A stretch of 64,000 nucleotides of DNA from Arenimonas daejeonensis (lineage in GTDB: Bacteria; Pseudomonadota; Gammaproteobacteria; Xanthomonadales; Xanthomonadaceae): positions 62,001-126,000 of the forward strand of contig NZ_CP042453.1 in assembly GCF_007993735.1 (NCBI RefSeq), read 5' to 3'. Shown here one piece after another: positions 20,601 through 28,454 of this stretch. The first letter of the stretch is position 1, and each line of letters begins with the position of its first letter. Under the pieces are notes generated by a model. That model worked only from the letters and a program-made list of their open reading frames with translations. It made no database searches and was not told the origin of the DNA. Position numbers and translations under genes: made by a program.

Positions 20601-21104
20601 TCACGATGTGCGCAGGTAATCCCTGAGATAGAGCGCGAAGGCCATGCCCAGGGCCGGCACCAGCGAGGCCAGGCTTATCCACAGCAGCAGGTCGCCGAAA
20701 TTGATCGCCGTGAATCGCGTTCCGTGGATCACGCCGATGTAGTTGGTCACCTTCTGTGTCGCCAGCGACTCGAGCACGTTCAGGACCAGCACCCCGCCGA
20801 CCGCGCCGATCAGCCCGCGGCTCAACAGGAATCCGGCATTGCCTGGCTTCGCCAGATGTTCGGCAAATCGCACACTCGCGTACATCAGCACGATCACCAC
20901 GGCCGAAATGCCGAACCAGGTCATCGTGCCCAGGCCGAAGGCCCGGATCTCGTTGTGGTGGTGGACGTTGCCGACCAGGATCGGACCGAACATCCTCCCC
21001 TCGGAAGGGTCGAAAACGATGGCCGCGATGGCACGGAACACCGCGTCCGCCATGCCGAGCAGCAGTCCGACGAGTTCAGGGTGGTGCTTGAATAGTTCTT
21101 TCAT
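20601..21104 (-). CDS. LspA-like four-helix membrane protein, candidate immunity protein
   Basis: 167-aa protein with four predicted membrane segments: residues about 10-30, 57-80, 97-115 and 137-160. The plan resembles signal peptidase II: HHHNEIRAFGLG aligns with the LspA NxGAAF loop, GAVGGVLVLNVLES with GGALGNLxDR, and FTAINFGDLLLW with FNxAD. The first catalytic aspartate block (DR) reads ES, so normal lipoprotein signal cleavage is doubtful. It has a strong GGGAGG-like site (GGGAGG, 4 bases before ATG). It follows a leader-peptide gene and a palindrome, so I infer a role in immunity or peptide handling. Confidence 0.6.
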   Translation of the reverse strand: MKELFKHHPELVGLLLGMADAVFRAIAAIVFDPSEGRMFGPILVGNVHHHNEIRAFGLGTMTWFGISAVVIVLMYASVRFAEHLAKPGNAGFLLSRGLIGAVGGVLVLNVLESLATQKVTNYIGVIHGTRFTAINFGDLLLWISLASLVPALGMAFALYLRDYLRTS

Positions 21105-21121
21105 GGTGCCTCCCGAAAGGA

Positions 21122-21143
21122 CGTTGGCTGCCGGCAGCCAACG
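21122..21143 (-). terminator. Perfect 22-bp palindrome between peptide and membrane-protein genes
   Basis: CGTTGGCTGCC is followed immediately by its exact reverse complement. In RNA this forms a GC-rich hairpin placed 13 bases after the peptide stop and 17 bases before the next start. There is no U-run, only TCCTTTC. It could be a partial terminator or a 3'-stabilising structure that keeps peptide mRNA in excess. A similar palindrome follows the peptide gene at 27867. Confidence 0.6.
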
Positions 21144-21155
21144 CCCGTGCTTGGA

Positions 21156-21359
21156 TCACTTCGTCTTGGGCGGGCAGGTGACTTCGACCTTGATCGATTC
21201 CATGCTGATTTCCACGGAACCACTGCAACCCTGGCTGACGCCGTAGGCCGCCAGGCCCAGCGCCGCACCAGCCAGCAGTCCGCCGACGACGATGACGCCG
21301 ATCACGACCGGGTTGCCGCCACCGACCGCTTCCAGTTCGACATGACTCAGTTCACGCAT
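21156..21359 (-). CDS. Double-glycine leader peptide, putative class II bacteriocin/microcin
   Basis: 67-aa peptide. The leader MRELSHVELEAVGG has the L-S...E-L...V-G-G pattern cleaved by C39 peptidases. The mature part starts with a hydrophobic Gly/Ala/Val helix (NPVVIGVIVVGGLLAGAALG). It continues to a more polar tail holding two cysteines (QGCSGS and VTCPPKTK), possibly a disulfide. The ribosome-binding site AGGAAGGAAG precedes the ATG. No C39 transporter is adjacent; the nearest is at 24182-26325. The leader is nearly identical to those of the two peptides near 28 kb, so a shared exporter is inferred. Confidence 0.75.
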   Translation of the reverse strand: MRELSHVELEAVGGGNPVVIGVIVVGGLLAGAALGLAAYGVSQGCSGSVEISMESIKVEVTCPPKTK

Positions 21360-21716
21360 GGCACTTCCTTCCTGCGAAACCCGCGGATTGCGGGCGGCCC
21401 CACGACACCCTGCTTACCCGGGTCGGGTTCAAGGGAGAGGCATCGCGAAACCGGCGCGAAAAAACCGCGCTGGTCGGACAGGCCACGTCGCTGGATACCG
21501 CGCTACGGAAGGATTCCGCGAAAATTCGACTGCCGCGCGCCATCCCGCACAACGGCAGGACCGGGACGATTGCCGACAGGAAACAAGGCAGGCGATGACG
21601 CGACGTCGAGCCGGAGAACCCGGCAAGGAACCTGATCTGCATGTGCGCGGACTCCGCGACCCGGGACGCACGCAGTCTGCCCACGCAGCCACGCCGTGGC
21701 GCGGCGAAACCCGCCC
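21360..21716. other. 357-bp intergenic region upstream of the leader-peptide gene
   Basis: Only the ribosome-binding site of the leader-peptide gene and a small hairpin CCCGC/GCGGG (21380-21394) can be pointed to. Open frames exist on both strands, but none has a start site, composition or similarity that I can support. It presumably contains the promoter for the peptide gene and the 3' end of the pgpA transcript. Confidence 0.5.
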
Positions 21717-22211
21717 TCAGGCGCGTAGGAAAAAGGCCAGTGCCTGGACCACCGCAAGGGCATAAACACCGGCGATCGCATCATCCAACATCGCGCCGAA
21801 GCCGCCGTGCAGCTTCCGGTCGGCCCAGGAAACGGGCCAGGGTTTGGCGATGTCGAAGATACGGAACAGCACGAACGCCGCCACGACCCAGGCCCATCCC
21901 GTTGGCAGGAACAGCAGCGCGATCCACATGCCGATGTATTCGTCCCACACCACCAGCGACGGGTCCTCGATGCCGGTGCGGGCGATGGCCCAGTGCGAGG
22001 CCCACACGCCGATGCCGAATCCGACAGCCAGCACCGTCAGATAAACCGGCAGCGGCATGTCCTTCATCAGGAACCACCAGGGCAGCAGCGCAGCCAGGCT
22101 GCCGACGGTACCGGGCGCGCGGGGCGAAAAGCCCGCACCGAAACCGGCCGCGATCCAGCCCAGCGGGTGTTTCATCAGCTTGCGGCGGGTGCCGACCGGC
22201 AGCACGGCCAT
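21717..22211 (-). CDS. pgpA: Phosphatidylglycerophosphatase A
   Basis: Inner-membrane phosphatase that makes phosphatidylglycerol from its phosphate. The 164-aa product has four hydrophobic segments and PgpA signatures: GFGAGFSPRAPGTVGSLAALLPWW, the acidic VVWDEYIGMWIA and RIFDIAKPWPVSWADRKLHGGFG. LDDAIAGVYA follows near the C-terminus. Start ATG 22211 shares one base with the thiL stop, the common thiL-pgpA coupling. Confidence 0.95.
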   Translation of the reverse strand: MAVLPVGTRRKLMKHPLGWIAAGFGAGFSPRAPGTVGSLAALLPWWFLMKDMPLPVYLTVLAVGFGIGVWASHWAIARTGIEDPSLVVWDEYIGMWIALLFLPTGWAWVVAAFVLFRIFDIAKPWPVSWADRKLHGGFGAMLDDAIAGVYALAVVQALAFFLRA

Positions 22212-23170
22212 CAGTGCACTCCCTGGAAATGCTGGAACCCGGCGCTGGGTGGCGTGTAGTCGGCGCCCTCGGGCGTGGTGAAACGCAGGCCCGGCGTCGC
22301 TTCGAGCTGGCCGATCACGCTGGCGCCGACGCCGCAGCCGGCCAACGCCTGTTCGATGGCGAAGGCGGCCGAGGCCGGCGCGGTGAAACACAGTTCGTAG
22401 TCGTCGCCACCACCGAGCTGCAGCGGCCAGCGTGCGGCTTCGTCGAAATGATCGGCCAGCGTGCGCGAGGTCGGCAGGCGACCCAGGTCTATGCGCGCGC
22501 CGAGCCCGCTGGCTGCCAGCACATGCCCGAGATCGGCGGCCAGGCCGTCGCTGAGGTCAATGCCGGCGGTCGCGAGACCACGCAGCGCCAGGCCAACGGC
22601 CAGGCGCGGCGTGGGCCGGTCGAGGCGGTAACGCAGCTTGGCGCTGGCCGGGCCGCGCGCGCGCCACTGCTGCAGCGCGCCGGCGGCGTCGCCCAGCGTA
22701 CCGGTGACCCAGACTTCGTCGCCGGGCCGCGCGCCATCACGGCGCAGGGCCTGGCCTTCCGGCACGAAGCCGTGTGCGGTGATCGTGATCGACAGCGGAC
22801 CGTGCGTGGTGTCGCCGCCGACCAAAGAGACATCGTGTTCGTCCGCCAGTTCGAAGAACCCATCCAGGAAGGCGTCCAGCCACGCATCCTCCGCTTCGGG
22901 CAGCGTCAACGCCAGGGTGCACCACGCCGGCGTGGCCGCCATCGCCGCGAGATCACTCAGGTTCACGGCCAGGGACTTCCAACCGATGTCGGCGGGCGCA
23001 GTGTCGGTGGGGAAATGCACACCCGCCACGAGGGTGTCACTGGTGACCACGAGCTGCTGACCTGCAGGCACGCTCAACAGCGCGGCATCGTCGCCAATGC
23101 CCAGCACCACGTCGGGCCGAGCGCGCACGCGTGCGCGGATGCGGTCGATGAGGGCGAACTCGCCCGGCAT
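22211..23170 (-). CDS. thiL: Thiamine-monophosphate kinase
   Basis: Phosphorylates thiamine monophosphate to thiamine pyrophosphate, the last step of cofactor synthesis. The 319-aa protein of the PurM/ThiL fold shows LGIGDDAALL, TSDTLVAGVHF, KSLAVNLSDLAAMAA, LVGGDTTHG and LGGGDDYELCF, the Mg-ATP binding aspartates of the family. Start ATG 23170 overlaps the nusB stop. Frame intact. Confidence 0.96.
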   Translation of the reverse strand: MPGEFALIDRIRARVRARPDVVLGIGDDAALLSVPAGQQLVVTSDTLVAGVHFPTDTAPADIGWKSLAVNLSDLAAMAATPAWCTLALTLPEAEDAWLDAFLDGFFELADEHDVSLVGGDTTHGPLSITITAHGFVPEGQALRRDGARPGDEVWVTGTLGDAAGALQQWRARGPASAKLRYRLDRPTPRLAVGLALRGLATAGIDLSDGLAADLGHVLAASGLGARIDLGRLPTSRTLADHFDEAARWPLQLGGGDDYELCFTAPASAAFAIEQALAGCGVGASVIGQLEATPGLRFTTPEGADYTPPSAGFQHFQGVH

Positions 23171-23631
23171 CAGGGCTTGCGCGGCGCCTGCGCCTCGGCC
23201 TTGCGCCAGTCGGCGGCGGCATGGTCGAGCACGCCGTTGACGTAGGTGTGGCCATGTTCGCTGCCGAAACGCTTGGTGGTCTCGATGGCCTCGTTGATCA
23301 CCACGCGGTAGGGCACGTCGGGGCGGTGGCGCAGCTCGTAGGTGGCGATGCGCAGCACCGCGCGCTCGATCGGGTCCACCTGGGCGATGTCGCGGTCCAG
23401 GAATGCCGCCAGCGCCTCGTCCAGCGAACCGAGGTTCTTCTCCACGCCACGCACCAGGTCCTCGAAGTATTCGAGGTCGGCCACTTCCATGTCCTGCTCG
23501 TTGCGGAACTGGTCGATCACCTTGTTGATGGCGGTGTTCGACAGCTGCCAGGCGTAGATCGCCTGCAGTGCACGGCGGCGGGCGCGGGAACGGGCGTGCG
23601 GATCAACGCCGTCGGGACGGGAATGTTTCAT
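23170..23631 (-). CDS. nusB: Transcription antitermination factor NusB
   Basis: RNA-binding factor that, with NusE/S10, forms the antitermination complex on rRNA operons. The start [29 protein letters not shown] bears the arginine-rich boxA-binding helix. Signatures FLDRDIAQVDPIERAVLRIATYEL and VINEAIETTKRFGSEHGHTYVNGVLD follow. Length is 153 aa from ATG 23631, which overlaps the repaired ribH stop. Longer in-frame upstream sequence is an antisense shadow of ribH. Confidence 0.96.
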   Translation of the reverse strand: MKHSRPDGVDPHARSRARRRALQAIYAWQLSNTAINKVIDQFRNEQDMEVADLEYFEDLVRGVEKNLGSLDEALAAFLDRDIAQVDPIERAVLRIATYELRHRPDVPYRVVINEAIETTKRFGSEHGHTYVNGVLDHAAADWRKAEAQAPRKP

Positions 23632-24094
23632 GCCATTTTTCCGATCAGGTTCGCCATCTCGATGATGATGGGGCGGCTTCTTCGCCCTTGTTGCCGTGGC
23701 TGCCACCGGCGCGGGCCTCGGCGTGGGCGTAGTCGTCCACCGCCAGCACGCCGTTGGCGACGGGGATGCCGGTGTCCAGGGCCACGCGCATCAGGCCACG
23801 GGCGCACTCGTCGGCCACCTGCTCGTAGTGGCGGGTGTCGCCGCGCACCACGCAGCCCAGGACCACGACGCCGGCATAGCCGTTGCGGTCGATGGCGTTG
23901 GCGGCGGCCACGGGCAGCTCCCAGGCGCCGGGCACGCGGATCACGTCCACGTTCTCGGCGGCGACGCCGTTGCCCAGGAAGGCCCGGCGCGCGCCGTCCA
24001 CCAGCGCATCGGTGATGCGCGGGTTCCAGCGGCTGGAAATGATGGCGTAACGGGCCGAACCGGGGCTCTGGACGTCGCCTTCGTAATGGCTCAT
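23628..24094 (-). CDS. ribH: 6,7-dimethyl-8-ribityllumazine synthase (one apparent frameshift)
   Basis: Penultimate enzyme of riboflavin synthesis; condenses ribitylamino-uracil with dihydroxybutanone phosphate. Motifs: [55 protein letters not shown] and [18 protein letters not shown]. The frame breaks near 23,670 after KGEEAA. One restored base gives [13 protein letters not shown] with a TGA overlapping nusB, about 155 aa. The 87 bp separating it from the upstream ABC gene hold only GC-rich sequence and a TTTTTT run. In related genomes ribB normally sits directly upstream. Confidence 0.94.
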
Positions 24095-24181
24095 CGGGGA
24101 AGGGGCCGGAAAAAAGAGGCCTAGTTTACCCCGCGGGCGCCGCAAGATGCGCCGGCCGGGCCGGGCCGCAGCCGGGGGCGC

Positions 24182-26325
24182 CTAGGCCACCTCCAGCGGG
24201 GACGGGCTGGTCTCCACCGGCGGCCCTGGCGTGGCGGCCGGGGCGTGGGGCGTCCTGACCTCCTGCACGATCCGCCCGCCGTGCATCACCAGCACCCGGT
24301 CCACCGATGCGATCGTCTCCGGCCGGTGGGCGATGATCAGCTTGGTGAGCCTGAGCCGGCGCACGGCGTCGTTGACCAGCCGTTCGCGCTCGACGTCGAG
24401 GTGGCTGGTGGCTTCGTCCAGGAACAGCAGCCGCGGCTCGCGATACAGCGCGCGGGCCAGGATCACCCGCTGCTTCTGCCCGCCCGACAAGGTGGTGCCC
24501 ATGTCGCCGATCAGGCTGTGGTAACCCATGGGCATCGCGGCGATCTCGTCGTGCACGGCCGCCAGCCTGGCCGCGGCCTCGACCCGCGGGAAATCCATCC
24601 CGGTATCGCCGAACGCGATGTTCTCCGCCACCGATCCGGCGAACAGCTGGTCGTCCTGCATCACCGCACCCACCAGCGCCCGGTAGCTGCGCAGCCCCAG
24701 CTTGTGGATGTCCTGCCCGCCCACCCGGATCGAGCCCTCGCTGGCGGGCAGCAGGCCCAGCAGAAGCTTGACCAGGGTGGTCTTGCCGCAGCCGGACGCA
24801 CCCACCACGGCCACCGATTCGCCCGGCTCGACCGTGAAGCTGCAGTCCTTGACCACCCACGGTTCGCCATCGGCGTACCGGAAGCCCAGCCCCGTGACCT
24901 CGATCCGGGTGTCCGGCGGCGGCAGCGATGCGATGTCCGAGGCCAGGTCCCGTTCGGGCGGCGTCAGCACGATGTCGGCCAGGCGCTCGCCGTGCAGGCG
25001 CAGCATGCGGAACTCGATCCACTTGTCGATCAACCCCGACACCCGGGCCGCGAACTGGTCCTTGTAGGCCAGGTAGGCGATCAGCATGCCAACCGAAAAC
25101 ACGCTGTCCATGGCCAGGCGGGCGCCGATCCAGATGACGGCGATACGTTCGAGGCCGAACACCAGCTGGCTCGCGGTATTGAAGCCCAGGCCCAGTCGGG
25201 CGAGCCCCAGTTCCTGGTTCACGGTGTCCACCATCAGGTTCTGGTAGCTGCCCTGGCGCTGCGGCTCCTGGCCGGCCACCTTGACGCTCTGCATGCCGCG
25301 CAGCGACTCCAGAAGGTGCGACTGCTGCTGCGCGGCGCAGACCAGCTGTTTCTCGGTCGTAGTGCGGAGTGGCCTGAACAGGGCCGCGCGCATGCACAGG
25401 TACAGGACGACCGCGACCAACGTGATGGCCGCCAGCTTCGGGCTGTAGAGCAGCATCATCGCCAGCGTCGCCACCGCCATCAGGCCGTCTATCAGCGCCT
25501 CGATGAAACTCGTCGTCAGCGTGCGCTGGATCGCCTGCACGGCACCCATGCGCGAGACCACGTCGCCGAGGTGCCGTTTCTCGAAGAACGACATGGGCAG
25601 GCGCACCGCGTGCGCGAACACATTGCCCATCCACTGCAGTCCCAGCCGGCTGGACAGGAAAACCACCGACCAGCCACGCAGTACGCCGATCGCCACCTGC
25701 AGCAGCAGGGCCAGACCGAAGCCCAGGCCCAGGACGGTCAGCAGGTCCCGGTCGGCCGATACAGGGGCCTGGTCCACCACCCACTGCATGAAAAACGGTG
25801 CCAGCAGCACGAACACCTGCAGCGCCACCGACAGCAGCAGGATCATGCCCAGCGACCGCCAGAGTCCGCGTACCGGGCCGGTGAGCTGGGACAGCTTCAC
25901 CGCTGGCGGCGCCGGCTGCGGCTTGAAGTCGGCGCCGGGCGTCAACTCCAGCGCCACCCCGTGAAGTGTTTCGAGGCTTCCGCGTGGCTCAGCGTGCGTT
26001 CGCCGAACGCCGGGTCCAGGACGGTGATGCCGCGCGTCCCCACTTTCCTGAGCACGACGAAATGATTCAGGTCCCAATGCAGGATGCACGGGGCCTGCAG
26101 GCGGGTCATGTCCTCCAACTCCAGGCGCAGGGCGCGGGTCTGGAATCCCAGGGCCTGGGCGATGCCGATGAGGCCGGTCAGCGACGCCCCCTTGAGCGAA
26201 AGCTGGAACCGCTGGCGCAGATCCTGAAGGTCGGTGCGATGACCATGATGGTCGGCGACCATGGCCAGGCAGGCCAGGCCACACTCGGCCGCCTGGGCCT
26301 GGAGGATGAGCTTCATGCGGCTCAT
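24182..26325 (-). CDS. Peptidase-containing ABC transporter for double-glycine peptides (one apparent frameshift)
   Basis: CvaB/ComA-like exporter that cleaves the leader and secretes the peptide. An N-terminal C39 domain (residues 1-125) has the catalytic cysteine in AAECGLACLAM, histidine in WDLNHFVVL and aspartate in VLDPAFGER. Six membrane helices follow (about residues 150-430). The nucleotide-binding domain has VGASGCGKTTL, the signature LSGGQKQRV, LLFLDEATSHLD and IIAHRPETI. A base is missing near 25,960 between the peptidase and membrane parts; repaired length is about 714 aa. The start overlaps the HlyD stop. All catalytic residues are intact. Confidence 0.92.
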
Positions 26326-27590
26326 CGGGCCGAGGCCATGCTGCCGCTGAGCGCGTACAGCGGCTCAATCGCCCATTCCCAAAGTTTGCGCTGCTCCCCG
26401 AGGATATCGGCCTCGAGCAGCATGCCGGGCTTGAGCGATTCTTCGCGGCCGAAGGCGCGTACGGTGGGCCGGTCCAGCGCGACCACGATCCGGTAATACG
26501 GCTCGCCGGCCTGCGTGTTGCCCACCAGGGTGCCCAGCTCGCCGACGGTCAGTGCGCTGCGGGACACACGGACCACCTTGCCGCCATGGTGGCCGAACTT
26601 CTGGTACGGGAACGCCTGGTAACGCAGCAGCACCTGATCGCCTGGCTCGATGAAACCCACGGCACGGCTCGGCACCATCAGGTGCGCCTCGAGCGCGCTG
26701 GCCGCGGGCAACAGGCTGAGCACCGGCTGTCCGGGCTGCACTGCCTGCCCGGCCTGGCCCAGCAGCGTGCTGATGGTTCCCGACACGGGCGACTGGATCA
26801 CCGCCTCGGCCCGTGACGAGGCTTCCAGCGATTCCTGCGAGAGGCTGGCGCGGTCACGCTGCTCGCCGGCGTCGAGCGCCGCCAGGCGGGACGGCAATTC
26901 CTGGCGCGCCTGTTCAAGCTGCGCGAGCTGGCGGCGCAGGGCCAGTGCCTGGCGTTCCAGCGACTGGGCCTCGCCCAGCTTTTCCAGCGCCAGCGTTTGT
27001 TGTTGCTGCAGCTGCAGGTCAGTGACGAACTGCTGCTTGCGCAAGCCGCGGAAGCGCTCCAGCGTCTGTTCGGCCAGCGCATGCTGCTGGCGACGGGTGA
27101 AACTCTCGGCTTCGATCTGGCGCAGCTCTGCATGGCCGCCTGAGATCTGCGCGGCCAGGCCCGCCTGTTGTGCCTGGAGCTGAAGACGCTGGGAGGCATA
27201 ACTGTGCGCGACGCCGTCCTGGCGTTCGGCGATCGCTGCCTGCAGGGCGGCGGTGGTGTTTCCGGCGACCAGGGTCGAACGTGGTGTGGTCACGACCGCC
27301 AGCACGTCCCCGGCGAGCACACGCTGCCCTTCCTCGACACGCACCTCGGAAAGTATGCCGGCGCTGGGCGACGCCACGGACGCCAGGCCGAGGCTGGGCA
27401 CCAGCTGGCCCGTGACGCGGGTGCGCCGGGTGTAGTCGCCAAGCACGAGGAAGCAGATGACCGCTGCCGCCGCGAACACGGCGAAACCCGTGAGCAGCCA
27501 CAGCGACACCGGCTGGCCCAGCACGATGCCGCCCAGCCAGCGCGCCTGGCGCGCCTGCATCACTTCTTGTCGGAACAGGGAATCGGACAT
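26322..27590 (-). CDS. HlyD-family membrane fusion protein (peptide export adaptor)
   Basis: Periplasmic adaptor of a type I secretion system, expected to join the ABC exporter to a TolC-like channel, which is not in this window. The 422-aa protein starts MSDSLFRQEVMQARQARWLG. A single membrane helix (about 25-48) is followed by a lipoyl half-motif (SPSAGILSEVRVEEGQRVLAGD). A long Gln/Leu-rich coiled coil spans roughly 120-250, then comes the second lipoyl half (IQSPVSGTISTLL) and beta-barrel. ATG 27590 is chosen because this is the CvaA-like N-terminus; upstream in-frame codons are non-coding. Overlaps the transporter start by 4 bp. Confidence 0.92.
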   Translation of the reverse strand: MSDSLFRQEVMQARQARWLGGIVLGQPVSLWLLTGFAVFAAAAVICFLVLGDYTRRTRVTGQLVPSLGLASVASPSAGILSEVRVEEGQRVLAGDVLAVVTTPRSTLVAGNTTAALQAAIAERQDGVAHSYASQRLQLQAQQAGLAAQISGGHAELRQIEAESFTRRQQHALAEQTLERFRGLRKQQFVTDLQLQQQQTLALEKLGEAQSLERQALALRRQLAQLEQARQELPSRLAALDAGEQRDRASLSQESLEASSRAEAVIQSPVSGTISTLLGQAGQAVQPGQPVLSLLPAASALEAHLMVPSRAVGFIEPGDQVLLRYQAFPYQKFGHHGGKVVRVSRSALTVGELGTLVGNTQAGEPYYRIVVALDRPTVRAFGREESLKPGMLLEADILGEQRKLWEWAIEPLYALSGSMASAR

Positions 27591-27633
27591 GCGGAATCGG
27601 TGCCGGGCCGTGATGGTTGCCCGAAGGCCCGTA

Positions 27634-27798
27634 TCAGCCGCGACGATCCTGGCGGCGGCGCGCGAATGCGCCAACGGCCAGACTGGCTGCGGCAGCGAGG
27701 CCGAATCCCAGCCCGTAGGCCGGTGATACCACGACGCCGATGGTCACGCTGGCCAGCACGATGAGGCCACACACGGCGACAAGGATGGATTTGTTCAT
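27634..27798 (-). CDS. 54-aa two-helix membrane protein, candidate immunity protein
   Basis: MNKSILVAVCGLIVLASVTI opens the first hydrophobic helix. A short turn (SPAYG) and a second helix (LGFGLAAAASLAVGAF) follow, ending in a very basic tail ARRRQDRRG. A GGGAAG ribosome-binding site precedes ATG 27798. No family recognised. It lies between two double-glycine peptide genes and their export genes on the same strand, where small membrane immunity proteins are often found; that role is an inference from position and topology. Confidence 0.6.
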   Translation of the reverse strand: MNKSILVAVCGLIVLASVTIGVVVSPAYGLGFGLAAAASLAVGAFARRRQDRRG

Positions 27799-27825
27799 GA
27801 TCTTCCCAGGAAGGGGTGGCGGGAA

Positions 27826-27851
27826 GCCGTCCGGGGCCGGCCCCGGACGGC
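27826..27851 (-). terminator. Perfect 26-bp palindrome after the second peptide gene
   Basis: GCCGTCCGGGGCC is followed directly by its reverse complement. The predicted RNA hairpin is all but one pair G-C or C-G. It lies 15 bases after the peptide stop and 27 bases before the 54-aa gene, with no U-run. Probably an attenuating or mRNA-stabilising hairpin that favours peptide over transporter expression. It parallels the palindrome at 21122-21143. Confidence 0.6.
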
Positions 27852-27866
27852 AGGCGACGCAATGGA

Positions 27867-28079
27867 TCAGTTCAGCGCGTTCCAGAACACCAGCGTGTGG
27901 CCACCGGCGCTGATCGCACCGGCGACACAACCGATCGCGGTGCCGACGCCGGGCATCACGCTGCCAGCGAGTGCACCGGCAGCGCAGCCGACGAGGGCGC
28001 CGGTGGACACCACCGCAGCGCCTTCGGCGGAAGCACCGCCGACACTGGAAATTTCGTGCATAGAAAGTTCACGAACCAT
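27867..28079 (-). CDS. Double-glycine leader peptide B, putative class II bacteriocin
   Basis: 70-aa peptide with leader MVRELSMHEISSVGG. The mature part is Gly/Ala/Val-rich and hydrophobic (ASAEGAAVVSTGALVGCAAG, then ALAGSVMPGVGTAIGCVAGA). It has two cysteines 18 residues apart, several GxxxG helix-packing motifs and an aromatic tail (HTLVFWNALN). An AAGGAA ribosome-binding site lies 8 bases before ATG. It is the second of two tandem peptides, 15 bp after the first, resembling two-component class II bacteriocins. Activity is inferred only. Confidence 0.78.
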   Translation of the reverse strand: MVRELSMHEISSVGGASAEGAAVVSTGALVGCAAGALAGSVMPGVGTAIGCVAGAISAGGHTLVFWNALN

Positions 28080-28094
28080 GACAACGTTCCTTGT

Positions 28095-28298
28095 TCAGTC
28101 AGTGATGTAGTACAGGAGGATGCCGCCTGCGCAGCCACCGAGCACGGCGGCCGCGAGGCCCACGCCCCCGGTGACCACGCCAGCGATCGCGCCGCCCGTG
28201 GCGGCCGCACCGGCACCCGCCGCGCAGGACGCGGCCAGCTCGCCACCGGTGCCACCACCCATGACGGAACCCAACTCAACTACGCTCAGATTGCGCAT
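28095..28298 (-). CDS. Double-glycine leader peptide A, putative class II bacteriocin
   Basis: 67-aa peptide with leader MRNLSVVELGSVMGG. The mature segment is almost entirely Gly, Ala and Val (GTGGELAASCAAGAGAAATG, then GAIAGVVTGGVGLAAAVLGG). It has two cysteines and ends CAGGILLYYITD. Start ATG 28298 is supported by a GGGGAAAG site; the longer open frame upstream lacks a ribosome-binding site and would bury the leader. First gene of the peptide-export operon. The 156 bp upstream hold a GTCGGA/TCCGAC hairpin but no confident promoter. Confidence 0.78.
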   Translation of the reverse strand: MRNLSVVELGSVMGGGTGGELAASCAAGAGAAATGGAIAGVVTGGVGLAAAVLGGCAGGILLYYITD

Positions 28299-28454
28299 GT
28301 CTTTCCCCGAAAATTGAAACACAAGGTTATGCACCGCCGGCCGGATGGCGTGATCAGTGATGCCCGGTCGTGCGGGTACGAAATCGTCGGACCAAACATC
28401 CGACGCATCGAGTGGAGCACGACTCTGTTTCAGCATTCAATATCTTGACGCGCA

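Noticed and set aside
21352-21684. 110-codon minus-strand frame upstream of the orphan leader peptide
   Set aside because: Cysteine/arginine/serine-rich translation without start signals, ending over the peptide's ribosome-binding site; probably non-coding.
28095-28436. A longer 113-aa version of leader peptide A
   Set aside because: The extra 46 residues precede the typical MRNLS leader start and have no ribosome-binding site, whereas the internal ATG has GGGGAAAG upstream.
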